Below are positions 9,021 to 17,380 of a stretch of DNA of 64,000 nt, piece after piece. The stretch's first letter is position 1, and the number at the start of each line of letters is the position of its first letter. A model generated the notes under the pieces. That model was not told the origin of the DNA and did not search any database. It worked only from the letters and a program-made list of their open reading frames with translations. The stretch spans positions 124,001 through 188,000 of the forward strand of contig JAEWGC010000011.1 of the NCBI GenBank assembly GCA_023388495.1, given 5' to 3'. This DNA comes from Bacillota bacterium (lineage in GTDB: Bacteria; Bacillota; Clostridia; Tissierellales; Tissierellaceae). The position numbers were made by a program, and so were the translations under genes.

Positions 9021-9518
9021 ATGTTTAAATTAGATGGTATTAAAGACATGAGTCAAGAGGAAAGATTAAAATATATGCTAATGCTTATGAGAGGTCAGAT
9101 TAGCTCAGAGAAAAATGATTTAGCTAACATATGTAATGTAACGGGTATAATAATGACCTGTGTGGATAGATTAAACTGGGCAGGGTTTTATATATTGAGA
9201 GATGGTGAATTAGTTCTTGGGCCGTTTCAAGGCTTGCCAGCCTGTAATAGAATTGCTATAGGTAAAGGGGTTTGTGGAACAGCAGTAGAGACTAAAGAGG
9301 TTCAGTTAGTACCAGATGTTCATCTGTTTCCAGGTCATATTGCATGTGATTCTGCATCTAATTCAGAATTAGTTATTCCAATAATAAAAGATGGTAATGT
9401 TTATGGAGTATTAGACTTAGATAGTCCAGAGAAAAATAGATTTACAAAATTAGAAGAGGAATATTTTATCAAGCTTGTTGAGATATTAACTCAAAACATT
9501 AGGTGGGAGAATATATAG
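9021..9518 (+). CDS. Free methionine-(R)-sulfoxide reductase, GAF-domain type
   Basis: A single GAF domain of 165 residues with the family blocks NWAGFYIL, LGPFQGLPAC, GVCGTA and FPGHIACD. The three conserved cysteines are C75, C85 and C109; their 10 and 24 residue spacing equals that of the E. coli enzyme (C84, C94, C118). The enzyme reduces the R form of free methionine sulfoxide. Start choice: the ATG at 9000 has no ribosome binding site, whereas AGGGG precedes ATG 9021. Together with msrA this suggests attention to methionine oxidation. Confidence 0.9.
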   Translation: MFKLDGIKDMSQEERLKYMLMLMRGQISSEKNDLANICNVTGIIMTCVDRLNWAGFYILRDGELVLGPFQGLPACNRIAIGKGVCGTAVETKEVQLVPDVHLFPGHIACDSASNSELVIPIIKDGNVYGVLDLDSPEKNRFTKLEEEYFIKLVEILTQNIRWENI

Positions 9519-9636
9519 GTTTTCTTAAAAATAAGTTATTAAAGTTTAAAAATTATAGATGATGGTAAAAATTATAACATCTAATGGATTAAGATATAAT
9601 ATAAAAGTTAATATATAAATAGAGAGGATGATGGGT

Positions 9637-11091
9637 ATGAAAGTTTTAGAAGGTCTTAAACCTGAGCGAGTAATGTACTATTTTGAAGAAATATCTAAAA
9701 TACCTCGTTTATCATATAATGAGAAAAGAATTAGTGATTACTTGGCTAAGGTAGGTAAGGACTTAGGGTTAGAAGTTATTCAAGATGAAGCATTGAATAT
9801 AATTATAAGGAAGCCAGGAACTAAAGGTTATGAAAATAGTCCTATTGTAGTACTACAAGGGCATATGGATATGGTTGGAGAAAAAACTGAGGACTCAAAT
9901 CATGATTTTTCAAAGGACCCAATTAAACTTGAGGTAGAGGGAGATTTTATTATTGCAAAAGAAACTACACTTGGTGCTGATAATGGTATTGCAGTAGCCA
10001 TGGCTTTAGCTATACTAGAATCAAAGGATATACCTCATCCACCACTAGAGGTACTTGTTACATCTAATGAAGAATCGGGTATGAGTGGAGCAGCAGCATT
10101 AAATCCAGATAATATAAAAGGTAGAATTTTAATAAATATTGACTCAGAAGAGGAAGGAACTATTCTTGTAAGCTGTGCAGGTGGAGAAAGAAATTTAATA
10201 ACTATTCCAATAGAGTGGAAGGAATTATCACAAGAGAAGGAATTATATGAGTTAGTTATTACTGGGTTAAAAGGTGGACACTCAGGAATGGAGATTAATA
10301 AGGAGAGAGGAAATGCCAATAAGCTAATAGGAAGGATATTAAATACAATAGATAGAAACATAGATATTGATTTATCCTATATAGAAGGTGGCTCTAAATC
10401 TAATGCTATTCCTAGATATGGAAAGGCTATTATTGCCATTCCAAAGGATCATATTGAGGAAGCAAAACTTATAATTTCCAATATAGATAAAGATTTAAAA
10501 TTTGAATTAAGTTCTTCTGATAAAGATGTTAGGTTGGAATTCAAGAAAATAGCTGAAGCTAAAAATAAGATATTCTCTAAGGAGACTAAGAGAAAAATAA
10601 TTACTTCTTTGATGCTTTTACCAAATGGAGTTCAAACAATGAGTATGGATATAGAGGGATTAGTAGAAAGTTCTAACAACGTAGGAGTTTTAAAAACTTT
10701 AGAAAATGAAATAACTATTGAATCAGCTATGAGGTCATCAGTGGGCACATTAAAGACTCATATTTCAAATCAGATAAGATTATTAGCTGAAACTATTGGA
10801 GTAAAATGGGAAAGCTCTTCCGCCTATCCAGCTTGGGAATATAATAAGGATTCTTATATAAGAGATGTGTTTAAGACAGCATATAAGGAAACCTATGGAA
10901 AAGATATCAATATAACAGCTATTCATGCTGGACTTGAGTGTGGATTATTTAAGGAAAAGTTTGGCGAAATGGATATGGTATCCTTTGGTCCAGATATGTA
11001 TGGGGTACATGCACCAGGAGAAAAACTAAGTATTTCTTCCACAGAAAGAACATATAGTCTATTATTGAAGGTATTGGAAAAAATTCAATAA
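9637..11091 (+). CDS. pepD: Aminoacyl-histidine dipeptidase (M20 family, PepD-like)
   Basis: The 484-residue protein has the metal-site motifs of M20 peptidases: QGHMDMV (His/Asp), GADNGIA (bridging Asp) and SNEESGMSG (catalytic Glu), plus IHAGLECG near the C-terminus. Length and motifs match the PepD/Xaa-His dipeptidase group. It hydrolyses dipeptides such as carnosine-like or Xaa-His substrates in the cytoplasm. Three nearby ATGs exist (9628, 9631, 9637); only 9637 is properly spaced from GAGAGG. It could feed histidine to the hutH pathway at the far right of the window, but that link is speculative. Confidence 0.9.
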   Translation: MKVLEGLKPERVMYYFEEISKIPRLSYNEKRISDYLAKVGKDLGLEVIQDEALNIIIRKPGTKGYENSPIVVLQGHMDMVGEKTEDSNHDFSKDPIKLEVEGDFIIAKETTLGADNGIAVAMALAILESKDIPHPPLEVLVTSNEESGMSGAAALNPDNIKGRILINIDSEEEGTILVSCAGGERNLITIPIEWKELSQEKELYELVITGLKGGHSGMEINKERGNANKLIGRILNTIDRNIDIDLSYIEGGSKSNAIPRYGKAIIAIPKDHIEEAKLIISNIDKDLKFELSSSDKDVRLEFKKIAEAKNKIFSKETKRKIITSLMLLPNGVQTMSMDIEGLVESSNNVGVLKTLENEITIESAMRSSVGTLKTHISNQIRLLAETIGVKWESSSAYPAWEYNKDSYIRDVFKTAYKETYGKDINITAIHAGLECGLFKEKFGEMDMVSFGPDMYGVHAPGEKLSISSTERTYSLLLKVLEKIQ

Positions 11092-11178
11092 TTTTATAAA
11101 AAATATATATACTTCTATAGTTAAATAGGGTATTATAAGCATATACTTAATTAAATATAATTGCAAAGGAGAATGAAA

Positions 11179-11589
11179 ATGGATAATAAAAAAGATGAAA
11201 CTTTTGAATACAATGACGAACACTGCGGAGGATGCGGATGCGGAGTTAACTGCGACGATCACGACCATGAACATGATGATTTTGAATTTGAAGATATGGA
11301 TAACGATATAATCTATCTTACATTAGATGATGATACCGAATTAGAGTGCAGCGTTTTAGGTATATTTGAAGTTGAAGATGTTGAATACATTGCACTTTTA
11401 CCACTAGGAGAAGAAGAAGTGCTACTTTATAGATATATCGAACTTGAAGATGAAGAGTTTGATTTATTACCAATTGAAAATGAAGAAGAATTTCAAACTG
11501 TATCAGAGGCTTTCGAGGCTCTATTCATGGAAGAGGACGACTTTGTAGAGTATGAAAATTATGATGAATTAGAGGATGATAAAGAATAA
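11179..11589 (+). CDS. DUF1292 protein with Cys/His-rich N-terminus
   Basis: A very acidic 136-residue protein. Residues 40-100 (IIYLTLDDDTELECSVLGIF and following) match the DUF1292 beta-rich fold common in clostridia. Ahead of it is an unusual metal-binding-like stretch, EHCGGCGCGVNCDDHDHEHD, with four Cys and four His. The start is ATG 11179, seven bases after AAAGGAG; the in-frame TTG at 11161 and ATG at 11173 are not well placed. The function of the family is unknown. The metal-binding idea comes only from residue composition. Confidence 0.8.
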   Translation: MDNKKDETFEYNDEHCGGCGCGVNCDDHDHEHDDFEFEDMDNDIIYLTLDDDTELECSVLGIFEVEDVEYIALLPLGEEEVLLYRYIELEDEEFDLLPIENEEEFQTVSEAFEALFMEEDDFVEYENYDELEDDKE

Positions 11590-11598
11590 TTTATAGGA

Positions 11599-11627
11599 GC
11601 GCTTTGCCTTTTGGCAAAGTGCTTTTA
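11599..11627 (+). terminator. Intrinsic terminator
   Basis: GCGCTTTGCC/GGCAAAGTGC stem (11599-11608 with 11613-11622, one G-T pair) followed by TTTTA. Confidence 0.8.
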
Positions 11628-11646
11628 TACAATTTTGGAGGTTGAT

Positions 11647-12468
11647 ATGTATAAACTAATAGCAATAGATTTAGATGGGACATTGCTAGATGATAATAAG
11701 AAGATATCAAGGGAAAACCTAGGTACAATAAATGAACTAATTAGAAAAGGATATGAAATAGTCATTGCTACAGGGAGAAGATATTGGTCTGCAAAGGAAT
11801 TGACTAAGGAAATAGATAGCCATATGACCATTCTAGCAAATAATGGGAATATTGTTAGGAATTCGGAGAATGATAAGGTTATAATATCCAAGTATCTTAA
11901 TTTAGAAGATTTTAAGGTTATTATTGAAGAAGGAAAGAAAAGAGATCTTCATCCAATAGTTCACATAGATGGCTATGATGAAGGCATAGACATAATAATT
12001 GAATTTGATAAAGATCACTATGATTATATAGGTAATGATAATAGATTTAAAAAGGTAGATAACTATTTAAAAATAAAAGATGATAAAATATTAGCGATTG
12101 TCTATGGAGATTCTAAGGATTTACTTTATCCATTTTATGAAGATATAAAGAATAAGTATCCAAATTTGTATAATATTCATTTAATGGAAAATATAAAACT
12201 AGCAGAATCAATGTTAGAAATAATGAATCCACTTGGCAGTAAGTGGCTTAGTTTAATGGAATATGCTAGTGAATTGAATATTAGGCCTGAAGAAATAATT
12301 GCAATTGGTGATGATAATAATGATTTAGAAATGATAAAAAATTCAGGTCTTGGTATAGGGATGAAAAATGGTAGCCCTTTAATAAAATCTGTAGCTAAAA
12401 TAATTACAGAAAAAGATAATAATGAATCTGGTGTTGCTTTTGTATTAAAAAGGGTATTAGATATATAA
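11647..12468 (+). CDS. Cof-type HAD-IIB hydrolase
   Basis: Motif I is AIDLDGTLL near the N-terminus (nucleophile Asp), and motif IV is AIGDDNNDLEMI near the C-terminus, which is the HAD signature pair; the C2B cap between them and the ending SGVAFVLKRVL are typical of the Cof subfamily. Such enzymes usually dephosphorylate sugar phosphates, flavin or pyridoxal phosphates, and the substrate cannot be predicted. GGAGG precedes ATG 11647. An in-frame extension to 11611 runs through the upstream terminator and is rejected. The next gene begins 12 bases after its stop. Confidence 0.9.
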   Translation: MYKLIAIDLDGTLLDDNKKISRENLGTINELIRKGYEIVIATGRRYWSAKELTKEIDSHMTILANNGNIVRNSENDKVIISKYLNLEDFKVIIEEGKKRDLHPIVHIDGYDEGIDIIIEFDKDHYDYIGNDNRFKKVDNYLKIKDDKILAIVYGDSKDLLYPFYEDIKNKYPNLYNIHLMENIKLAESMLEIMNPLGSKWLSLMEYASELNIRPEEIIAIGDDNNDLEMIKNSGLGIGMKNGSPLIKSVAKIITEKDNNESGVAFVLKRVLDI

Positions 12469-12480
12469 AGGAGGAAAAGC

Positions 12481-13434
12481 TTGAATCAAATTACAGTATA
12501 TAATACCTACTCCAAATATTTAAGTGATAAATTTGGAGAAAAGGTATATAAATTACCAGTAAGCCTACCTCTAACATGCCCAAATAGAGATGGGGCAGTA
12601 GGTAGTGGTGGGTGTATATTTTGTGGTGAGGAAGGTGGATCCTTTGAGAATTTGTCTTCTTCAATATCTATAAGAGAACAGCTTAAAAGAAACAAAGATT
12701 ATATAGGTGGTAAATATAAGGCGAGAAAATTTATAGCATATTTTCAAAATTTTACAAATACTTATTTGCCATTTAACAATTTTAAAGAGTGTATAGAAGA
12801 AGCTTTGATAGATGACATAGTTGGAATATCTATATCAACTAGGCCTGATTGTATTAATGATAAATATCTAGACTATCTGTCTAAGATAAAAGATGAATAT
12901 AATATTGATATAACAATTGAGCTAGGACTTCAGACAGTAAACTATCTTACTTTAAAGAAAATCAATAGGGGTCATACCTTAGGAGAATATATAGATGCTA
13001 GTATAAGAATTAAGAAATATAATATTAGAAACTGTACTCATATTATTTTAAATCTTCCATGGGATAATAATATTGATGTAGTAGAAAATGCAAAGATATT
13101 ATCAGCATTAGGTATAGAGGAAATAAAACTTCATGCTTTATATATAGTAGATGGAACATCTTTAGGGGATTTATATAAGAGAGGAGAAATATCTTTAGTA
13201 TCTAAGGAAGAATATATAGAAAGAGTAATCTTGTTTTTAGAGCATCTTGATCCTGCTATTGTAGTACAAAGAGTTATAGGTAGGGCTCCAGAGGAAAATT
13301 TGTTATTTGTTAATTGGAATGAATCTTGGTGGAAAATCAGAGATGAAATAGTATCTATTATGGAATCTAGGAATACTATGCAAGGCGCTAAGTTTAATTA
13401 CTTGAATGGAAAAGGAATTAAAAAATTCCAATAA
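12481..13434 (+). CDS. TIGR01212-type radical SAM protein (YhcC-like)
   Basis: The N-terminal block CPNRDGAVGSGGCIFC has the long CxxxxxxxxxxxCxxC cluster spacing seen in the YhcC/Elp3-like radical SAM group. FQNFTNTY and the block ELGLQTVN are also characteristic. Length (317) is normal. The substrate is unknown; a role in RNA or protein modification is only inferred from relatives. The start is TTG, directly after AAGGAGG. It is probably transcribed with the HAD hydrolase. A 186-base spacer with regulatory-looking structure follows. Confidence 0.85.
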   Translation: MNQITVYNTYSKYLSDKFGEKVYKLPVSLPLTCPNRDGAVGSGGCIFCGEEGGSFENLSSSISIREQLKRNKDYIGGKYKARKFIAYFQNFTNTYLPFNNFKECIEEALIDDIVGISISTRPDCINDKYLDYLSKIKDEYNIDITIELGLQTVNYLTLKKINRGHTLGEYIDASIRIKKYNIRNCTHIILNLPWDNNIDVVENAKILSALGIEEIKLHALYIVDGTSLGDLYKRGEISLVSKEEYIERVILFLEHLDPAIVVQRVIGRAPEENLLFVNWNESWWKIRDEIVSIMESRNTMQGAKFNYLNGKGIKKFQ

Positions 13435-13448
13435 TTTTGTAAAATAAA

Positions 13449-13475
13449 AGAGGGTTTTCTTAAATTATGTCGAAT
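13449..13475 (+). promoter_or_regulatory. Possible sigma-H promoter upstream of the small P-loop gene
   Basis: AGAGGGTTT (13449-13457) fits the sigma-H -35 consensus RnAGGAwWW at eight of nine positions. After 11 bases comes GTCGAAT (13469-13475), which fits the -10 consensus RnnGAAT. The -10 also contains TGTCGAA-like sequence resembling a Spo0A box core. If real, the gene at 13621 is switched on in early stationary phase or sporulation. Consensus is from Bacillus; this is a pattern match only. Confidence 0.45.
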
Positions 13476-13484
13476 ATATATTAT

Positions 13485-13578
13485 AAGAAAAACTTCTATT
13501 CAATCATTAGAGGTAGCTTTTCTTGAAATTCATAGACGGAAAGTTCAAAGTGAACAAAATAATAAAGTAGAACTTTCC
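13485..13578 (+). promoter_or_regulatory. Folded 5' leader with two hairpins
   Basis: Hairpin 1 pairs AAGAAAA (13485-13491) with TTTTCTT (13518-13524) and CTTCTA (13493-13498) with TAGAGG (13508-13513). Hairpin 2 pairs GGAAAGTTC (13538-13546) with GAACTTTCC (13570-13578). Neither ends in a convincing T run. They lie in the approximately 140-base untranslated region expected from the sigma-H start. No known riboswitch class is recognised. Confidence 0.4.
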
Positions 13579-13620
13579 TATTCATTATAATAAATAAAAG
13601 AAAGGTAGAGGTGGTTAGTC

Positions 13621-14055
13621 ATGGTTAAATTAATTTTAGGTGAAAAAGGTTCAGGCAAAACAAAGTGGTTAATTGACAACGCTAACAAAGATATGAGGGA
13701 AGGCAATGGTAATATTGCTTTTATTGATGTGGATGACGACCATATATTTACTTTAAATTATAATGTAAGACTAATTAATGCCATGGAGTTCAATATATTG
13801 AATGTTGAATCTTTCTATGGCTTTTTGTGTGGCCTAATTGGCATGGACTATGATGTAGAAAAAGTCTATGTAGATAGTATATATAAAGTAATTAGACTTG
13901 ATATTGATAGTTTAGAAAAATTGGTAAAGGACTTAAAGGTAATATCTGAGAAATTCCAAACAGAAATTTTTATAAATGTTGATTATACTATGGAACAAAT
14001 ACCAGAACATCTAAAAGAATATTGTATAGAACTAGAAGTAGAGTATGCAGTATAA
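13621..14055 (+). CDS. Small P-loop protein of unknown function
   Basis: A 144-residue protein starting with a Walker A motif, GEKGSGKT (7-14), and a plausible Walker B strand EKVYVDSI (79-86). It is too short for a complete AAA or ABC ATPase and lacks a signature motif. Such proteins are often loosely labelled ATP-binding or PilT-like in clostridia; I cannot confirm a role. A possible sigma-H promoter and a folded leader precede it, which hints at stationary-phase or sporulation expression. Its terminator is shared with the opposing DUF1540 gene. Confidence 0.7.
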   Translation: MVKLILGEKGSGKTKWLIDNANKDMREGNGNIAFIDVDDDHIFTLNYNVRLINAMEFNILNVESFYGFLCGLIGMDYDVEKVYVDSIYKVIRLDIDSLEKLVKDLKVISEKFQTEIFINVDYTMEQIPEHLKEYCIELEVEYAV

Positions 14056-14058
14056 AAC

Positions 14059-14090
14059 AAAAGGCAGGATTTTTATATCCTGCCTTTTTA
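14059..14090 (+). terminator. Bidirectional terminator
   Basis: A 12-bp stem AAAAGGCAGGAT/ATCCTGCCTTTT (14059-14070 with 14077-14088) has T runs reading both ways, serving the P-loop gene and the opposing DUF1540 gene. Confidence 0.85.
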
Positions 14091-14104
14091 AGTATCCCTT
14101 TTAA

Positions 14105-14275
14105 TTATCTCATGCTATTATCTGGTTGGAATGTAACACAGTCCGTTTCATTTGATGATGTTGCATTTCTTGGACGAATTTCAATTTTTCCTGCTGTACA
14201 CTGATCTCCATCTTTATAATAGTGACAAGTATTTACTACACATTTTACTCCGTCAATAACTTCATGATTGTGCAT
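14105..14275 (-). CDS. DUF1540 small cysteine-rich protein
   Basis: A 56-residue gene on the minus strand. It reads VKCVVNTCHYYKDGDQCTA followed by a later DCVTF, which is the DUF1540 cysteine pattern (CxxxxC, C, C), a likely small metal-binding fold common in Firmicutes. AAAGGAGA stands nine bases before the ATG at 14275. A clear spacer upstream and the shared terminator downstream make a complete transcription unit. The function of the family is not established. Confidence 0.88.
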   Translation of the reverse strand: MHNHEVIDGVKCVVNTCHYYKDGDQCTAGKIEIRPRNATSSNETDCVTFQPDNSMR

Positions 14276-14407
14276 AAGAAATCTCCTTTCAATAAATATT
14301 TTCTACAACATTAGTTTAGGTAATTTATCAAAATTTATTCTTTATTAGAGTTTAAATAAAATGGGAAATAGGGTAGAATATTTATATTAGATAAGAAGGG
14401 TGATATA

Positions 14408-15142
14408 ATGTCAAAAAAAGAAAGACTTGATAAAATACTTGCTAATATGGGATATGGTAGCAGAAAAGATGTAAAAAAGTTTATAAAAGATGGCAGAGTA
14501 AGAGTAAATAATCTTGTTATTTTAGATAATGAATTCAAAGTAAGTCCCTATGAAGATGAGATTTTTTTTGGTGAAGAGGAAGTTTTATATAGAGAATACA
14601 TATATCTTATGATGAACAAGCCTCAGGGATTAGTTTCGTCTACTGATGATCCTAGAACTAAAACGGTAATAGACTTACTAGATAAAGAACATTTAATTTA
14701 TAAGCCTTTCCCTGTAGGTCGATTAGATAAAGATACTGAAGGATTACTCCTAATAAGTAACGATGGAAAGTTAGCCCATGAATTATTATCTCCTAAAAAG
14801 GGAGTAAATAAAAAATATTATGCTGAAGTAGATGGATATGTAGAGGATAAATATATTGAAGCCTTTAAAGAAGGAGTTACCTTAGATGATGGGTATAAAA
14901 CTTTACCAGCAGATTTAGAGATAATAAATGGTAATATTATATCCAAGGTTTATTTAACTATACAAGAGGGAAAGTTTCATCAAGTAAAAAGGATGTTTGA
15001 AAGTATAGGAATGAAAGTTTTATTTCTAAAAAGAGTTTCTATGGGACCTTTGGAATTAGATATAACATTGAAACCAGGTGAATATAGGGAATTGACAGAA
15101 GTTGAGATAAATTTATTAAAAAATCACGTAAGTATGATATAA
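14408..15142 (+). CDS. RsuA/RluB-family pseudouridine synthase (probably 16S rRNA)
   Basis: An N-terminal S4 RNA-binding domain (RLDKILANMGYGSRKDVKKF and following) is joined to the catalytic domain with GRLDKDTEGLLL, where Asp is the catalytic residue, and EGKFHQVKRMF. The 244-residue size and the motif spelling fit the RsuA type, which modifies U516 of 16S rRNA; RluB/E/F relatives act on 23S rRNA and cannot be excluded. It is followed within 35 bases by a gene of unknown function, with a TATAAT-like element between them. Confidence 0.88.
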   Translation: MSKKERLDKILANMGYGSRKDVKKFIKDGRVRVNNLVILDNEFKVSPYEDEIFFGEEEVLYREYIYLMMNKPQGLVSSTDDPRTKTVIDLLDKEHLIYKPFPVGRLDKDTEGLLLISNDGKLAHELLSPKKGVNKKYYAEVDGYVEDKYIEAFKEGVTLDDGYKTLPADLEIINGNIISKVYLTIQEGKFHQVKRMFESIGMKVLFLKRVSMGPLELDITLKPGEYRELTEVEINLLKNHVSMI

Positions 15143-15177
15143 TGTAATTAAAATTAAAATTAGATAGGGTGTGTAGT

Positions 15178-15732
15178 TTGGATTTTTATATTAGAAAAAG
15201 GGGCAATTTTGAAACGTTTTTTGATAATAGGTCCTCTATAATAGTTGAGTTTGAAAAAGGAAATATAACTAAAAGGCAATTTTTAGAATATAATTATGAG
15301 CTAGTAATGAGAATGAATTTAAAACCTTTTTTAAGGATAGATAGCTATGAGATGGGAATGTATAATTATCAATATTATAATGTTTTAGCTAAGTATTTTA
15401 ATATGTTAGCAAAAGAAGTAAAAAATACTAAAAAGCATCAAAAATACTATAACTATTATTTAAACAAGGGAAACAATTATTATCATGAAAAAGATAAGGC
15501 GGCCCTTAGTTTGCTCAAGTACTTAGAATTTAAAGGAGTAGAAGCATATTTTATTAATGTCAATTCGAAACTCCTAAATGACAAGCTTTATGAAATTGTA
15601 CTCCTTGATTATAAGGAAGCAATATTTCATTCTAAAGCCCTTTGGCTATTAGATGTACTTAAAAAAGAAGGGGTATTTATAGACGAGAAAAAAGTGTCTT
15701 TAATAGATGAATATATAAATGAAACATATTAA
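15178..15732 (+). CDS. Conserved clostridial protein of unknown function (possibly DUF6648)
   Basis: A 184-residue soluble protein rich in Tyr, Lys and Asn, with no membrane segment or catalytic motif that I recognise. It resembles a clostridial family I recall as DUF6648, but this is uncertain. The GTG at 15169 overlaps the AGGGTG site, so the TTG at 15178 is the better start. It ends in a strong hairpin shared with the opposing gene, so the pair of genes is convergent. Confidence 0.6.
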   Translation: MDFYIRKRGNFETFFDNRSSIIVEFEKGNITKRQFLEYNYELVMRMNLKPFLRIDSYEMGMYNYQYYNVLAKYFNMLAKEVKNTKKHQKYYNYYLNKGNNYYHEKDKAALSLLKYLEFKGVEAYFINVNSKLLNDKLYEIVLLDYKEAIFHSKALWLLDVLKKEGVFIDEKKVSLIDEYINETY

Positions 15733-15776
15733 ATAAACTAGAAAGTCTTCAACATGGAAGACTTTCTAGTTTATTT
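15731..15776 (+). terminator. Bidirectional 20-bp hairpin terminator
   Basis: Perfect 20-bp stem (15731-15750 with 15757-15776) with a six-base loop, between convergent genes; it overlaps both stop codons. Confidence 0.85.
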
Positions 15777-16295
15777 TGAAAGCAATTTAATTATCTCTTC
15801 TAAAGTACTATTAGCTTTAATTTCATAATCTCCAGATTTTAATTTAGTATCAAGTTTTAATTCTTGCGCTTTTTGAACAAAATCAGTTCTACTAGATATA
15901 AGCCCATTTGATTCTAAAATACTGCCGATTTTAGATGGTAATGAACCAGCAGGTATTGTTATTTTAACTATTTTATCACTAGGTTCATTTACACTATTAT
16001 TAGAATCTTCGGGAGGAGTTTCTGATGACTCATCATCTTTAATATCGTCCTCAGATTTATCATTTGCAGCTTGGTCATTAGGTTCTTCAATATCTATTGG
16101 AGAATCAGGCTCATTATCCTTATTGTCTTCAAGAATTACATCATTCTTTGGTGGTACATCTAATGCATCCTTTGCGAATAGAAGGTCAAGTCTCCAACCT
16201 ATAACAAATACTACAATACCTATTATTCCTATCATAATTATGTAGTCTATGGAATCATATAGCATGTCCTTTATTGTTTCAAAAAAGTTTTTCAT
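15771..16295 (-). CDS. Membrane-anchored YceG/MltG-like LysM-type domain protein (no catalytic domain)
   Basis: One membrane helix (about 18-38) is followed by a long acidic, Asp/Glu/Ser/Asn-rich linker (about 45-105) and a C-terminal domain of about 60 residues reading ITIPAGSLPSKIGSILESNG and ending SGDYEIKANSTLEEIIKLLS. The last part matches the N-terminal LysM-like substrate domain of MltG (YceG). The lytic transglycosylase domain is absent, because the protein stops right after it. It may bind peptidoglycan or regulate a partner. AGGTG precedes ATG 16295. Confidence 0.75.
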   Translation of the reverse strand: MKNFFETIKDMLYDSIDYIIMIGIIGIVVFVIGWRLDLLFAKDALDVPPKNDVILEDNKDNEPDSPIDIEEPNDQAANDKSEDDIKDDESSETPPEDSNNSVNEPSDKIVKITIPAGSLPSKIGSILESNGLISSRTDFVQKAQELKLDTKLKSGDYEIKANSTLEEIIKLLSK

Positions 16296-16397
16296 AATTT
16301 CACCTCGCTAAAGAACTTTTGTAAAAATTTAGGTTTTAATTCCAGAATAGTGTATAATATAATTATAACATAAGAATTTAGAAAAGGTGAGAAAACT

Positions 16398-17369
16398 TTG
16401 AGAGAAATTATAATAGACAAAAATGAAAGTGACCAAAGATTAGATAGATTTTTAAAGAAATACTTAGCTGAAGCACCCCAAGGTTTTATATATAAAATGC
16501 TTAGGAAAAAGAATATAAAGGTAAATGATGCTAAGGCTCAGCCAGAGACTACTATATATGAAGGTGATAAAGTACAGCTTTATTTATCAGATGAAACTAT
16601 CGATAAATTTATAGCCCAAAAAGAAGAAGTTAAATCAAAACTTATACCTAATATCATATATGAAGATGACAATATTATATTGATAAATAAACCAGTAGGT
16701 ATATTATCCCATGGTGCGTCGGGAGAATTTGAAGAAAATATAGTAGATAGTATGATTTCCTATTTAATTCAAAAAGGAGATTTTGTGCCTAGAATTGAAA
16801 AAACCTTTACACCATCTATATGTAATAGATTAGATAGAAATACTTCTGGTATAATAATTGGGGCTAAAAATTATCAATCATTAAAGGCAATAAATGAGGC
16901 TATAAAGGCTGGAAATATAAGAAGGTTTTATAAGACTATAGTCAAAGGGAATATAAAGAAAGAGTTTACTGCAGAAGGTTATTTATCAAAGGATGAAGAT
17001 AAAAATAGAGTAACAGTCCATGAGGATGATTCAGAAGGATCAAAAAAGATCACAACCGTTATTAAGCCTTTGAAAAATAATAACGGATATTCTTTGCTTG
17101 AAATTGAATTAATTACAGGGAGGACCCACCAAATAAGAGGACATCTATCTTCTCTTGGCTACCCAGTGATTGGAGATAGAAAATATGGAAACAGAGAAAT
17201 AAATAAAAGATTTAATGAAAAGTATTCACTAGATAATCAATGGCTCCATGGGTATAGAATAGAATTCCATGGGTTACAAGGCGAGTTCCAGTACTTAAAT
17301 GATAAGAGTTTTGTTAGTGAAGTAGCTGGAAAGGAAAAAGATATAGAAAAAGATTTATTTGAGTTTTAG
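16398..17369 (+). CDS. RluA/RluC-family 23S rRNA pseudouridine synthase
   Basis: S4 domain at the N-terminus (RLDRFLKKYL), then catalytic NRLDRNTSG with the active Asp, GRTHQIRGHL, and GYPVIGDRKYG. The 323-residue length fits RluC-type enzymes that modify 23S rRNA, though the position cannot be assigned. The start is TTG 16398 after an AAAGGTGAG site. The uridine kinase-like gene begins 11 bases after the stop, suggesting an operon. Two further pseudouridine synthases occur in the window. Confidence 0.88.
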   Translation: MREIIIDKNESDQRLDRFLKKYLAEAPQGFIYKMLRKKNIKVNDAKAQPETTIYEGDKVQLYLSDETIDKFIAQKEEVKSKLIPNIIYEDDNIILINKPVGILSHGASGEFEENIVDSMISYLIQKGDFVPRIEKTFTPSICNRLDRNTSGIIIGAKNYQSLKAINEAIKAGNIRRFYKTIVKGNIKKEFTAEGYLSKDEDKNRVTVHEDDSEGSKKITTVIKPLKNNNGYSLLEIELITGRTHQIRGHLSSLGYPVIGDRKYGNREINKRFNEKYSLDNQWLHGYRIEFHGLQGEFQYLNDKSFVSEVAGKEKDIEKDLFEF

Positions 17370-17380
17370 GGGGTGTTAGA

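Noticed and set aside
13467..13526. 19-codon ORF in the leader of the P-loop gene
   Set aside because: Its ATG overlaps the sigma-H-like -10 and its nearest purine-rich site is 12 bases away, so it is likely not translated.
14022..14204. 60-codon plus-strand ORF
   Set aside because: It overlaps the terminator and lies opposite the DUF1540 gene; codon content matches the minus strand gene.
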